DNA of 64,000 nt, from positions 37,295,366 through 37,359,365 of the forward strand of contig CAIIXF020000001.1 of assembly GCA_903813345.2 (NCBI GenBank). The letters are read 5' to 3'. Source of the DNA: Owenia fusiformis. Taxonomy: Eukaryota; Annelida; Polychaeta; Sabellida; Oweniidae. The notes under the pieces were generated by a model, which worked only from the letters and a program-made list of their open reading frames with translations, searched no databases and was not told the DNA's origin. Each line of letters opens with the position of its first letter. Position 1 is the stretch's first letter. This document shows positions 1 through 11,770 of this stretch, piece by piece. Made by a program: the position numbers and the translations under genes.

Positions 1-1265
1 ACTTGCATGAGGATTAATCAGGAAGTCTAGAAGTAGTTCCGGCAAACAAAATGTGGACATGAAATATTTAGAATTTACAATGGTTTGAGCTTTATTATAC
101 TCTAACAATGCAAGAAGTGCACATTTTCATGCTCCTTCGTTGTTCCTGGGAAAGATAAGATGATTTGTGGAAATTTTAGACTTTTGCAAATGTGTGACTG
201 TTGCAAGGCTACTCCTTGAAACTTTCAAAAATTAGCCTCACTTCGCACTCTTCATGCTAGCTTTGGGGATCCATGCACCTCCAATTCATAGTTTGGAAAA
301 ATGCGTTTATGTGTGATGTTAACTTTGACATGTTTCATTAGTCAAGATACACAATTCATATACAAGGTAAACAGATTTTAAAAACATGTGTCTTTATCAA
401 AAAAATATGACAGTCATTTTTTGTACTTTTTATTTAATATAGCGTCGCCTTAATCAAGGATTGAAACGTTTTGCTTAGCAAAAAGGTGGCGCATTTGTTT
501 TTTAAGGGTATCGCGTGAATGTAACTTTGATTCCCCGGATTATAAGATAATATTCTAATTAAAGTTATATATCATTTTAAAGCTGTTTCGATGAAGATTT
601 TAGATCAACTACACTCCGTTCACATTTTTTGCGCGTTCGTTTTTAAAAAAGAGTTTTTTACCAAAACATCTGGCAAATATCCCATGTTGACACGTTACAT
701 TTTGAATTATTTTTCGTCTTTAAACGCTCATAACTCAAACAATATATGACTATTATACTTCTTTTTCGTCTTGATAAAGGTAGATGGAAGTTTTATTTCA
801 AAGAATGAATTTTAGTAAGCGTCCCATATTGTGACGTCATAGAGTCTGAAAAATAGAATCTGTTGACAGCGACCTTTTTTGCTCCTTTTTTGGTACCTTC
901 AACTTTTCAGGTGTACATTAAACAAAAAACACGAGATCAATTTTTAATAAATCATACATGATTATTTTGCTCCTAAACTCTAGTTTATTAATAAATAGTT
1001 GATTTTGTTCAAAAAAGTATGTGTTTTCTGTTGTATGTGGAAAAGTGGAGGACGAAAGATTTTCAAAATTCATTAAAATAGGGCTAATTTACGCCATTCG
1101 CCTATTTTCAAGCACAGCAACACGTATATTTATTTCACCTAACATATCAATTGATTCGTGTTTTATGATGCTCCTAGCCCATTAACAATATATATATATG
1201 ATATCAGAGTTATTCGTCTAAAATGTTTTGAGATATAGAGGTAAATGTGGAGGACGAAAGGATTT
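1..1265. other. No recognisable gene
   Basis: AT-rich non-coding DNA. I see no ORF of interest, splice-linked exon or clear repeat boundary. GTGGAGGACGAAAG occurs twice, near 1,045 and 1,247, which hints at a diverged local duplication. Confidence 0.5.
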
Positions 1266-1505
1266 TCATGTGTTTACATTTTTCTCAAAAACGTCACATT
1301 CTATCATGTTAAAAGCGAGGATCCTCTGGATTACGCCACAAAATGTGTAACAATGCGTGCGCGAGCTTTTTGCGACACGTCTAGGCTTTGTTACGCTTGA
1401 CAAGTTTCCACATGCTATATTACGCCGTGCGACAAACATCATGTCTTCTTCAGATAGGTCATGCTCTGGTCCATCTGGAATTTCTGGATATAGTTGTTCT
1501 GCCAT
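1266..1505 (-). CDS. Small ORF of unknown function behind a TATA box
   Basis: A 79-codon open frame beginning MAEQLYPEIPDGPEHDLSEE with an acidic N-terminus. I do not recognise it and see no domain. What lifts it above background is a well-placed TATATAAAG at 1,552-1,560, about 47 nt upstream of the ATG on the minus strand, a normal distance for a metazoan core promoter with a short 5' UTR. It lies directly beside the AAAGCG-rich repeat, so it may be a first exon carried by a transposable element rather than a host gene. No donor site was convincing. Confidence 0.3.
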   Translation of the reverse strand: MAEQLYPEIPDGPEHDLSEEDMMFVARRNIACGNLSSVTKPRRVAKSSRTHCYTFCGVIQRILAFNMIECDVFEKNVNT

Positions 1506-1551
1506 CGTGTTCTCGAGTCAAAGATGCAATGGTTTTATGGATCTACTGCAT

Positions 1552-1560
1552 CTTTATATA
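1552..1560 (-). promoter_or_regulatory. TATA box upstream of the small ORF
   Basis: TATATAAAG on the minus strand, 47 nt before the ATG at 1,505. Spacing fits a core promoter, but a TATA string in AT-rich DNA can be chance. Confidence 0.3.
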
Positions 1561-1599
1561 GTCATTGGATCAAAAGCGGCATGAAATAGTCGATCTCGA

Positions 1600-2275
1600 C
1601 ATTTTCCAATGCTTGACAGAGCTTAACAGAGCGTAACAATGCACAACAGAGCTTGGCAATCGTATCGGAGCCTGATTTAAAGCGTCATTATCGCCCCAAA
1701 GCGTAATAATGCTTATCAAAGCGTGATTTCAAGCGTGAAAAAGCCTGGTCAAAGCGGGATCAAAGCGTGAGGAACCTATCAGAGCTTTGTTAAGCTTTCC
1801 TACGCTTTGGATCAAGCTTTTCTGAGCTTTGTTATGGTTTGTTAAGCTATGATACGCTCTCGGTGCTTAATCAATTCGTAACAGAGCGCCCAAAATTTTT
1901 GAACAGTTTAAAATTTGTTGGCGCTCTTGCCAAATATCCCGTTTTACTCTGAGCTTTTCTACGACCTATTAAGACCCCGACGCTTTAATCAAGCTTTGTT
2001 ACGCTTTGGTGCCGCTTTACAAGCCGCTTTAAAGCGCCATCAAAGCGCCGTTGGTATGAAAAAAAATGACAAAAATGACGGCGCTTTGCTCGCCGATTTA
2101 AAGCGTGGCAGTCGCCGTTGGTGTGAACGTAGCTTTAAGTTAAAATTTTTAGAGCTCTTGCCGAATATCCCGCTTTACTCCGAGCTTTTCTACGACCTAT
2201 TACGACCCCGACGCTTTGATCAAGCTTTGCTCCGCTTTGGTGCCGCTTTGTGAACGTAGCTTTAAAGAAGAAAAT
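1600..2275. repeat. AAAGCG/CTTTGCT-rich repeat element, copy 1
   Basis: Dense recurrence of short words such as AAAGCG, CGCTTT and AAGCTTTG, unlike the surrounding AT-rich DNA. It contains two partial tandem copies of a unit with CGAGCTTTTCTACGACC (about 1,915-2,060 and 2,155-2,253), which leaves an apparent 112-codon open frame that repeats itself. The subsequence CGTTGGTGTGAACGTAGC recurs in a second copy at 45.4-45.66 kb inside gene B, where it also appears inverted, suggesting a foldback element. Confidence 0.6.
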
Positions 2276-2293
2276 ACAATATGATAACCTTAC

Positions 2294-2334
2294 CTGAATG
2301 ATACAGTCTCGCCAGGTTTGAATCGTCCTTGTTG
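2294..2334 (-). pseudogene. Orphan fragment of the CCP-1a exon
   Basis: Forty-one nucleotides match the donor-side end of exon 4 of gene B, encoding QQGRFKPGETVSF followed by an intact donor (AG|GTAAGG). Homology continues through the intron and into the AAAGCG repeat on the left: about 2,075-2,334 matches about 45,455-45,713 with only scattered mismatches, and all 41 exon bases match gene B. Homology stops abruptly at 2,334. No other exon of the family is visible nearby, so this is a broken copy, not a gene. Confidence 0.8.
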
Positions 2335-2534
2335 TGGTATTAGGTCACGTGTTCGAAAGATCCATATAAGGCCCATAGAACCATATAGAAACGTCATTTT
2401 GAATGTCACGTGATAGATCCATATAAGGCTTTTAGAACAATGTCGGGAAAGATGAGGGGAAGCCCCTGACACCTGTTTCACGATTTTATGCACTTCATTA
2501 TTGTACCGAAGTTTGCCGATTCGATTCGTCGTAT

Positions 2535-2736
2535 TTCGGAATCCTGGTGACAATTTTATACTCCATTGGAGTATTTTTGACCTACTTCTTATGACGAAAA
2601 TTCCCGAACCTTGTTCGGATTAATCCGGATTTTTCTGACCTACTTTATCTACCGAGATTTCACGAGTTAACATTCGTCTCATTTCCGAATCCTGGTGACA
2701 ATTTTATACTCCATTGGAGTATTTTTGATCTACTTT
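2535..2736. repeat. Short direct repeat pair
   Basis: About 53 bp containing AATCCTGGTGACAATTTTAT and CCATTGGAGTATTTTTGA occur at 2,535-2,588 and again at 2,683-2,736. A weaker relative (AATCCTGATGGTATCTC with TTGACCTACTTTCTG) lies near 26,680. Confidence 0.6.
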
Positions 2737-4371
2737 TTTTCTGGATTTTGCCCTACTTATTATATCTTGACAACAAGCAAATCAAAAAGTTCGACATGAA
2801 CGGGTCTCGATCAACTAACCTAGAGCATAGAAGCCAGGCACGCTAACCATGAGGCCAACGTGCTACCGATATGAAAGAACAAAAGTATTATATATTTATA
2901 CCGAGCGTCAATTCAAAATGATCCTCACTTTTGTCTCCACTTAAAGTGTCTGTTCGATGCTCATGGGGTCAAAATACAGTTTATACACGTTCTAAATGAA
3001 GTAAATACCACTAACATGTCAAACCAGGTACCGTTCTTGTAAATATTTTCATAAATGTGAAATTTGATGTTCAAAATCGGGAACACAATTTTAAATGTCA
3101 ATCATGACATCACGAACAGAACGGGTTTTGAATATGTTGTTGGAGTTCATAATCTCCGAACGTGCTTATAAAGTGTTAGTGTAATTGATTGCAACTGCAT
3201 TCAATGAAGTGAGGAATTGATTCAGAGATGACTACTTTGGAGCCACGTTTTTTCCTCCGATAAACAAAAAATAATACCTAAATTAGAGCCTCCGACCCAG
3301 CGGTACGTTTTCACATAGCTAGTCATGCAGGATTACTTTCTGGCCAGTCAGAACACAATATAGAAAATAAACACGCTCAGTTGACAGTATTACATAACTC
3401 AAGGCGTCTAACATCTTGTAACCAAAAGGCATTGAACCATGAGGTGATTTCCGGTAAGCGTTACTCCTTTCTGGCCAATCAGAACACAACTTATAACATG
3501 AACACTTTTGAATTTACATTCGAGTTACATAACGCATTGCCGATTAAAATCCATAACCGGTTCTGTTGGTGACGTCATGTTTTTCCCGGGAAATCTTATT
3601 TTGCCACGAATGAACAAGCAGAATGAGTTGAGAGTTTGTTGGAATACTATTTTTACTTACCAATATCTGTTTAATATATTGCAGTGAGAAAAAATAAACA
3701 GAAATTACCGAATTAGCACTTTAAATACGACTCGTCAGTTGTATCCAGAATAGTAGAACGCCTATGGCGCTAGTGAATAACTAAGTCCCAGGTGAGTGGT
3801 TCGTATCCCTTCGTGATATACTATTTTTGTTTTATTAAATACGACAGAAAGGAGCAAGGTGTAGGTTGAAAACAAGACGTTAGTTTGTTTCAAAACAGTT
3901 TGGAAACATTAATCTCTGATAATTTAAGTTTTTTTACTCCTGAAGGGCCTCGAGATCTATGAAATTCATAAATCAAGACAGTGTAAATTTTTTAGATATA
4001 TGTAATACGTTTTCATACTTTAGCCTGTGGAATCAACTAAATATTACATTTTGGATTTCATTGATATCCTGTCATAATCCTAATTTTTTTTTCTGGAACA
4101 TTATTTTTTCAACACTGATACAAACCCTGACATTTCCCTGACATATCTACCGTTTCAAAATTCCCGGTCATATTTGGCCCTTTTGACCATATTTTAAAAT
4201 TACCTGACATTTCCAGCACTTGGAAAATTAAGTCAATTTCCCTGACATTTGCAGGTGTGTACGAACCCTGAAAATATCCCAATGGCTCGCCCTATGAATC
4301 GCTAGCACAGATTGGATTGATTAGTGTTTCAAAATGGTGGACGAATTGTTTGATTAGATAATTTACATATC
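2737..4371. other. Intergenic, no gene seen
   Basis: No supported coding sequence. Two stretches (about 2,800-2,870 and 3,760-3,820) carry weak tRNA-like box A/B words such as GGTTCGTATCCC and may be old tRNA-derived SINE remnants, but neither folds convincingly by eye. Confidence 0.4.
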
Positions 4372-4748
4372 AAAGAGAGAATCAGATATAGCGAGCAGGC
4401 TAAACAAAAAATTGTTTCAATTTTAGAATATTTTTGGCTTATGTCATTCCTTGTCATGTCTTTTTTCTAAAAATTACAAAAGTGCATACTTTATTCCAGG
4501 AAAACTAAAGATTTTTACAATAATGTATTATTTTTCTATAAGAATGGTTACCATTCTTATTATTTTGGAGAATTTAAACATATTTCACCCATTTTTGCAC
4601 TTTGAATCATTAATAACTTCACCAATATACAACATATTGTGAATCTTTTGGGAGATATTCTATTTGATATTGTAACAAATAGATTGGTAGGTCAAGTATA
4701 CACATTGCTTGTAATTTTGTCACCCCCTATAGATCAGATTCTGCCTTT
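4372..4748. repeat. MITE family 1 (AAAGGCAGAATCAGAT ends), copy 1
   Basis: Begins AAAGAGAGAATCAGAT and ends ATCAGATTCTGCCTTT, imperfect terminal inverted repeats of about 16 bp. The whole element matches 7,117-7,474 in reverse orientation and 27,110-27,478 in the same orientation. There is no ORF of transposase type, so it is a non-autonomous DNA element. Confidence 0.75.
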
Positions 4749-7116
4749 AAGCTTCTTAAAGGGGCAACAAGGCCTGTACTTAGAAAATTCGATTTTTTAC
4801 ATCTTCTGAATTTTTAGGGCAACATTTGGCTTAACATCTTTTTTTATACATTTTTTCTTAAAATGTATGGATAAACAATAAAATTTCAGCATTAAGCAGT
4901 GCAAATTCAGTTCAAAGCTTCTATAAAGGGAGTCAAACTTATAGAATTTGAAGATCCGACTTGTTTATAGAAGAATATCAGCAGCTTAAAGCACGCCCGG
5001 TGATCATACAAAATGGATGGAGGGGGGGGGGGGGGTAGGCGATTTCTGCAAGAAAACTCAACAAATTTGGAAGATTTATTTTTTTCAAGATAAAATTTAC
5101 AACTGAATTGCCAAATGAATAGGCGCAGTGCATGGCAAAATATGTAAGGTCTTCTAGTATTTTTTGAACTGATACGCTTCTAAGATATGAGATCTATTAT
5201 AAAAGGCGCATCATCATCATCAACGTGCAAAAGTCAATGTTTTTGCTATAAATCAGGCAACAATGGTCTACACGACCTGTAATAAATAGGTATGAGGGGC
5301 GTTATTATCACAACACTGACATTGCTCACTTTTTAAAGTTGTTTCAATGCGTTATATGTAAATGGGCGTGTGGAAGGCCCGTGGGTGGCAATAAAATAAC
5401 TCGAACTTCAAATTAAAATATATATAAAATAGTATATTTCAAACTTCAATGTTCAAAATACAATGCTCTGTAATGTACATGAACTCTTACAACAACTACT
5501 GACAAGCCAACACCCAAACGCTACATGTGAGTGAGAAAGACCATATAAGGGAACAATAGATATATAAAACTGACACAGTTTGCATAGTTGAATAACTGGT
5601 TTCAATAAAAGGTGAAAAGTGAACATGGTATTAAAAGAGTAAAACTGCAAACAACCTACTTAGGGACCTGTTATATTGAGATGAATAGGGATTGATTAAT
5701 ATGAACAGTAATAATATAAAATGTGAAAATGACCATGTTACATATACAAAAAATAACCCCATTGTTACAAAATCACAAAAAGCGAAATATCTATTCTTGT
5801 ATTGCATTTTCTTTCACTGGACATATTTTAATTTGCATTGCTATTAGATACATTTTAAGGGTGATATGAAAATTGAACCACGAAAACAGATGTACTTTAA
5901 GTTAAAGGGAACTTTCTACCATATCCGCCATGCTATCTGACCCGAACGAGCCACCTTTTGGTGAGACTGGTAACTACCTGCTCGCATCTGCGTTATTACG
6001 CAGAGACATAAACGTATACACAAGGAAACGATAGGAGCTAACCTATTTTATCTATGTATACATTTTAACTTTTTTTAATACATCGTTACAAAAAAATACA
6101 AAATACATATTTATTTGAAAACAAATAAAATATTACAAGTCAGAGTGTTGATCCTTATATTTTTATATTAGTCTCAGATTTCATTGAGATTGATGATGTG
6201 TCAGAAAGGAATATTGAGTTTATTGATTTACACCAGAGTGAGGAGGAACAAGGGGCAACATTGAAAAACAAAGTAATTAAGAAAAAATTCATTACAATCA
6301 ATTATGCATTGATCTGCTTTATTGAGATCAATTGCTCATATACAGTTTGATATTAGTGACAGGAAAATACTGATTTTATCTTATGGTTAAATGTTTTCAA
6401 AAAACAGTTCAAAAATCTGCATAATTTATCTGATGCCCCCATACCCCCCTAGTTTGCGCCGCACTGCTATTTGGTCATAATCCATTGATTTGGTTTATGT
6501 TTCACCCAACCTTTTGGCCTAAGCTGATTTTCAGTCTCTAAGACATGAAGTCTCATTGCAGCACATTTATTTTTGTACTTTTTATCCGAAAATGACGCTC
6601 TATTATCATAATTCAATTTGACCCACATTTTCCAAGTTTGACCCACTTTTTTGATTGAACTGGGTCATGTGACCCACAAAATGTTGAGGCTACCGCCAGT
6701 ACTGACCTGTATATTGATTTTTTGACCTTGACCGATTCTTGAATTGAATCGAATTTGTCCAAAGGTCTTGAAACGTTAAATACCTAAATATTTATCTTTG
6801 ACCTTGGGATGACCTTGTACAAGAAACATTAATGTTGACCTCGGTTCATCTAATCATAATTCGCCAAGGGCCATAGTATCATCAAACGCCAAATACCTAG
6901 ACATTGATCGTTTACCTTTGAATGAACTTAACTCTGACCTTCGGAGACCAACTTACTATGGTTGAATGGTGTAGAAGGAGATATCCCGACAGACAGACAA
7001 AATGACAGACAGACCAAACATGCTTTTATAGTAGGTCTCGACATCTCCTTTTGCCCTCATACTTGATGGGCCAGTGAGCGTTCTACTAAGGTCAGAGGTC
7101 AAAGTCATTCTAGGTT
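4749..7116. other. Intergenic, no gene seen
   Basis: No supported gene. A poly-G run (about 14 nt) lies near 5,022-5,035. TTGACCTTGACC-type words start near 6,720 and belong to the diffuse TGACCTTGACC-rich repeat that recurs at 7.5-7.9 and 11.3-11.75 kb. Confidence 0.45.
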
Positions 7117-7474
7117 AAAGGCAGAATCAGATATATGGAGGTGACAAAATTACAAGCAACATGTGCAATTGACGTACTTATCTATTCCTTACAATCTCAA
7201 ATACAATATCTCACAAAATATTTACGATATGTTAGAAATTGATGAAGTTATAATAGATTAAAAGTGCAAAATTGTAAATAATAAGTAACCATTCTTATAG
7301 AAGAAATATACAAAAGTCATTGTTGTAAACTCTTTAAGTTTTCCTGAAATAAAGTGTGCACTTTTGGGATTTTTAGATAATAGACATGAAAAGGAATCAT
7401 GACATAAGCCAGAAATATTCTAAAATTGAAACAATTTTTTTGTTAGACTGCTTGCTAGATCCGATTCTCTCTTT
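7117..7474. repeat. MITE family 1, copy 2 (opposite orientation)
   Basis: Begins AAAGGCAGAATCAGAT and ends CCGATTCTCTCTTT. It matches the reverse complement of copy 1 at 4,372-4,748 over its length. The flanking bases allow a TA target-site duplication. Confidence 0.75.
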
Positions 7475-7499
7475 AAAATGTCAATATCTAGGTTTACGC

Positions 7500-7870
7500 G
7501 TTTTTTACCCTTGGTCTGAGATTCGACCCTTGATGAGGCATGATTAGGTGACCTGAAGTCAAGGTCATTCCTATGTAAAATATCAATATCTAGGTATTTG
7601 GTGATTTAAAGTCCTTTGGGCTGCTGTGACCCTTGGCAACCAACGATTAGGTGAACTGAGTTCAAGGCCAATGTTACTGGGTCAAGTTTGTTTCAAGATC
7701 AAAAATTAATATCTAAGTATTTGGCGTTGAAAGGACCTTGAGGGCTACAATGACCCTTGACGACACATGATTAGGTGACCTAAGGTCAAAGTCAATGTGT
7801 ATTGGCCAACGTTATTTCAAGGTCACATCTAGGTACTAGTATCTGGCGTTTCACGAGGTTTCAACAAGTT
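7500..7870. repeat. TGACCTTGACC-rich diverged repeat
   Basis: Several imperfect units with 'aggtgacctgaagtcaaggt'-like words and 'tatctaggtatttggcg', spaced about 110-130 nt. Inverted relatives lie at 11.33-11.76 kb and a weaker copy at 6.72-6.96 kb. Confidence 0.55.
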
Positions 7871-7879
7871 CATCTCAAT

Positions 7880-8071
7880 TCAAAAATCAGTCAAAGTCAA
7901 TTTAGCTATGTGGAATTTTGTCTTATCTGTCATCATCTTTTGCAAAAACTTATATTCATACGAGAATAGAAAAAGGTCTGCCAAAAGAGGAGCACAATTT
8001 GTCCCCATTGGTATTCCTATATTTTGACGTAAAACAGTATTTCCAAACGTAACATAAATGTTATCAATCAC
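7880..8071 (-). pseudogene. Reverse transcriptase fragment, Penelope-like
   Basis: A 63-codon frame containing QNIGIPMGTNCAPLLADLFL, the RT block just before the catalytic aspartates in a group of animal retroelements that I associate with Penelope-like elements. Only this block survives: the downstream YxDD motif and the rest of the enzyme are missing. The clade assignment is from memory of the motif; that it is a reverse transcriptase fragment is much surer. Confidence 0.65.
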
Positions 8072-8090
8072 TTAACCACTTAATAAACCA

Positions 8091-8665
8091 CTTAACAGAT
8101 TTACTTCAAATTTTCACAAATATTACATCGTATGAAGTTCTAAAGCTGATTAACTTTTCGGTGGCCATCTCGCATTCTGTCGGCCATCTTGGTAGTTTTT
8201 AGATAAATCTTGTCATCGGGATTCCAGGAAAACCACTCAACAGTTTTAATTCAAATTTTCACACATGTTACATGGTATAAAGTTCTAGAGCTGATTAACG
8301 TTTTGGTGGCCATCTTGCATTCTGTCGGCCATCTTGGAAGTTTTATTAGATAAAACTTGTCATCACGATTCCAGGAAAACCACTTAACAGTTTTACTTTA
8401 AATTTTCACACATGTTACCTGGTAAGATTGACTTTCCGGTAGCCATCTTGCATTCTGGCAGCCATCTTGGAAGTTTCTAGATAAATCTTGTCATCGCGAT
8501 TCCAGAAAAACCACTTAACAGATTTGCTTCAAATTTTCACACATGTTACATGGTAAGAGGTTCTACAGCTTATTAATTTTTCGGTGGCCATTTTGCATTC
8601 TAGCAGCCATCTTGAACCTTTTTAGATAAATCTTGTCATCGCGATCACAGGGGATTGCATGGAGG
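8091..8665. repeat. Satellite-like tandem array, about 130-147 bp period
   Basis: About four units, each with CCAGGAAAACCAC (8,224, 8,371, variant at 8,502), 'caaattttcacacatgttac' and 'gccatcttgcattctg'. The same unit appears in reverse orientation at 12,560-13,110 and partly at 41,500-42,040. Confidence 0.75.
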
Positions 8666-9339
8666 GTAGGGCAGAGGCTAGAAACTCTTCTCCTTATAAA
8701 AGGGAATTCGAAGACTGCGGAAACTGATCTGTGTAAAAAAAAGTAAAAAAAATATTTTATACTAAAAATAAGTAATCATTCCTACAAGCTAGATACAAAT
8801 TCAAAAAATATACAAGTGGCGAGGAAAAAAATAATGGAAGCAATCCGTTGACTAATTGCTCAGAAATGTCGACAAATTCTTCGAAATTATGGAACCTGAC
8901 GTTTCTGTGGTATTTATTATGATTCAATCAAGTACATTTCAGTCTATTGCTTTCTTAATATACACTCACCTTTAAAATATGTTAGTTCATGTGGTATTTC
9001 TTCAATGACGCTTCCCTATGGTTACACGTTTATCACTAATAACATCTCAGAACGACTGACACTCGTGGATATGTGTCGAAACGAAACTTTTCTCAAATAT
9101 TTTAAATAAAGCTTCAATTTCGTAATATACTCAGATCAATGCCAATAAAGCATACATTTTTCACTCTAAAAAATCACTTTGCATTGTTGGATTTCAAAGA
9201 AATGTTTGACGTTTTCAATAATCTTTTTTATTATTGATGAAGTATTAATGAATTATTAATGATTTATTCTAAAAATCCATTTATGTCAAACACAAACTGC
9301 ATTTGTGTGGTATAAAGTACAGAAACAGAGTAAAAAGTT

Positions 9340-9765
9340 ATATTTTAGAATATCACCTTGTGTTACCCCATTGAAGCGGCAGTTGCCCATGTTTCTATTA
9401 AAATAGAAGATTATATCATACACGATATGAATTTATATTACAGAAGCATAGTAAACGTTGTCTTTAGAATACCACCTTGTGTAACCTCATTTTACGTAGT
9501 GCCTTTCGCCCCCGTTTCTATCAATATATCGAGGTTTTAAAAACCATTTGATATCATACACAAAATATGCACTTATGTGGTATAAAATAAAGAAAAAGTG
9601 AAAAATTGTCTTTAGAATGCAACCTTGCGCATGCGTAACCCCATTTTAGTTTTTTGCCCCTGTTTATATCAATATAAAAGCTGTTTTCTTCATGAGGGAA
9701 GTCTGTTCTATCAAACAGTACAATCATTTTTAAGGGAAAGTATAAACACAAAATCATTTATGTTG
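9340..9765. repeat. Tandem diverged units with ACCTTGTGTAACCCCATTTT
   Basis: Three imperfect units, each containing 'agaata/gc a/cACCTTG..TAACCCCATTTT' followed by 'gcccctgtttctatcaatat'. Single copies recur at about 13,110-13,250 and 63,660-63,830. Confidence 0.6.
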
Positions 9766-9814
9766 TATAAAGTACAAAAAAGAGTAAACAAAGCATGTGG
9801 CGAACAAGATCGCA

Positions 9815-10770
9815 CCTAAAACATAGTAGTGTGTGCCAAAACTCCAGAAAATCACAAAAATGTTGTGGTAGCTTACTATGAAGTGACCCATCATCATTAT
9901 AGATTAGTCCATCTACTATTCATTTTTACTTGTCTGCACTCAAAAAGGTGACACGAATGGGCTAAACGGCTTGCCACAAGGTGCAACCATCAAAAAGGTG
10001 AGTTTGATAAATAATAGCAATGGGTATACAATATAGGAGGCAAATTTTATATTGATAAGTATGATAGTCCATTTGCGTGTGGCCATTTTTATAAAAAACA
10101 ATAATTCTGAAGAATTATATATTTATGACCTGAAAATGCCATCTTAATTCAAAAGTCATTGTTGTTAATGATAATATTCCTATTTCACCTATTCAATGTT
10201 CTCAAAATATTTCAATTACCATTATATTCATTTTTGGCAAAGTAAATAAATATAGGGCTCACACAAGGATCAACTTTATTTTCAATCTTTTCATATTTAG
10301 TGATGTTTTGAAGAAATATAATGTTAAACACAATTTTATTTGTTAAATGTTTAACAAAATAAACATAGTGTGTTTATTTCATTGTTTCGACTGAAATATC
10401 GCAATTGATTGCTCTTCCTTTTAGAACGGCGGGGGATATACATGTACATAAACAGTCTTAAAAAACGTTGATCCTTGTGTAATCCCTACACTTCTTTACT
10501 TTGCCAGAAAGTGATATAATGGTTATTCGGTGGTATGAAAATCATTTCAAAGGTAAAATAGGAAGAATGTCATTGAACTTGGAATAAAAAGCATTATACA
10601 GTATGGTTAGAAATACCCAATTTTTACCATAATTGTTTTTTATAATATAACCATACCTTAATGGATTATCTTTACATTTCAATAACCAATGTGCATTCTA
10701 TTTTGCATGTTTTACTGCAATTATTTGTAAAAATAGTTTTAAATCTTACTTTTTTGACTGGAAAGTGAAG
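9815..10770. repeat. Palindromic composite repeat, left partner
   Basis: An inner foldback has arms GGGCTCACACAAGGATCAAC (about 10,253) and GTTGATCCTTGTG (about 10,468). Its outer sequence is also self-complementary around that centre (about 9,960-10,750). A second copy in opposite arrangement lies at 11,770-12,560, including the shared flank 'gtggtagcttactatgaa'. Confidence 0.65.
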
Positions 10771-11329
10771 AGACAATGATCAAATAAACTCATATTATTG
10801 GTCACATTTGGTTATTATAACAGATTCGGGATTTTTTTTAGTCCAGGCATATGAAGAAACTAGTGTGAATTGAATGGTCATATTATTTATTGTTTGATTT
10901 AATTAATATGTTGAACCTGCTTTGGCCATTAAACTTTAAATTTGCTTTAAATTTAGATTTTGGGAAACACATCTGCTTACTGATCCAATTCAGAACTACT
11001 AGAGAAAGTAACTCTCGTGAAAAACGTTCGTCAACGTGACTGTTATTTACTGATTGCAGTCATTAAACTAATGACCTCATATTTGGATATCCTCTCTTCT
11101 GATATGATTTTACAATTTACTTCAAATTGGCAAAGGGCCAGGTACAGTATGGCAAGTGATATCTGACATATATTTTACCATGACTTGAAAAATAAAGGTT
11201 GAGGGGGATTCATGATGTTTTTTTCTTTTCAAGTGAAGAAGTTGGATGATATCATTTTTATCACGGGGACTTTACATAAGAAAAATCATATTGTTTTCAC
11301 AAAAACACTTTCAGCCCCAAAACGCCAAA

Positions 11330-11770
11330 TACTAATTAGATATTGAGCTATGACCTTGAAATGATCTTGATCCATAAACACTGACATGGACCTCTGGTCA
11401 CTTGACCATTGGTCATTAAATAGGACTGTAGCCCCACAATAGCCAACTACCTAGATATTGACCATTCACCTTGGGGGTCATAGCCACTAAAACCTGTAAA
11501 TATGTTACATTGATTTTGATAATAAAAAAAAAAAAAAAATGACCTTGGCATCAGGTCACCTAATCATTGGTCGCCAAAGGCACAATTGTTCTCAATTGCC
11601 TTTAAACTCCAAATTGCTAGATATTGACCTTGGAAGTCACCCTATCATGAGTCGCTAGGTGTCATAGCAGATCCCAGGGCCTTAATACACCAAATACTTA
11701 GATACTGATATTTGACCTTGGAATAACCTTGACCTCAGGTCACACATTCATGATTCACAAAGGGTAACCT
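11330..11770. repeat. TGACCTTGACC-rich repeat, inverted copy
   Basis: Words such as 'ttgaccttggaataacctt' and 'aggtcacctaatcattggtc' recur several times, the reverse of the 7.5-7.87 kb block. A run of about 15 A lies near 11,525-11,540. Confidence 0.55.

Noticed and set aside
1915-2253. 112-codon frame with internal repeat (LLPNIP.YSELFYDLLRPRRF twice)
   Set aside because: It is read from two tandem units of the AAAGCG-rich repeat, which happen to lack stops; the copy at 45.5 kb is intronic. No coding signature.
2800-2870. Possible tRNA gene
   Set aside because: Some box A/B resemblance (TGGCCTCATGGTTAGCGTG on the minus strand), but no consistent cloverleaf; at best a SINE relic.
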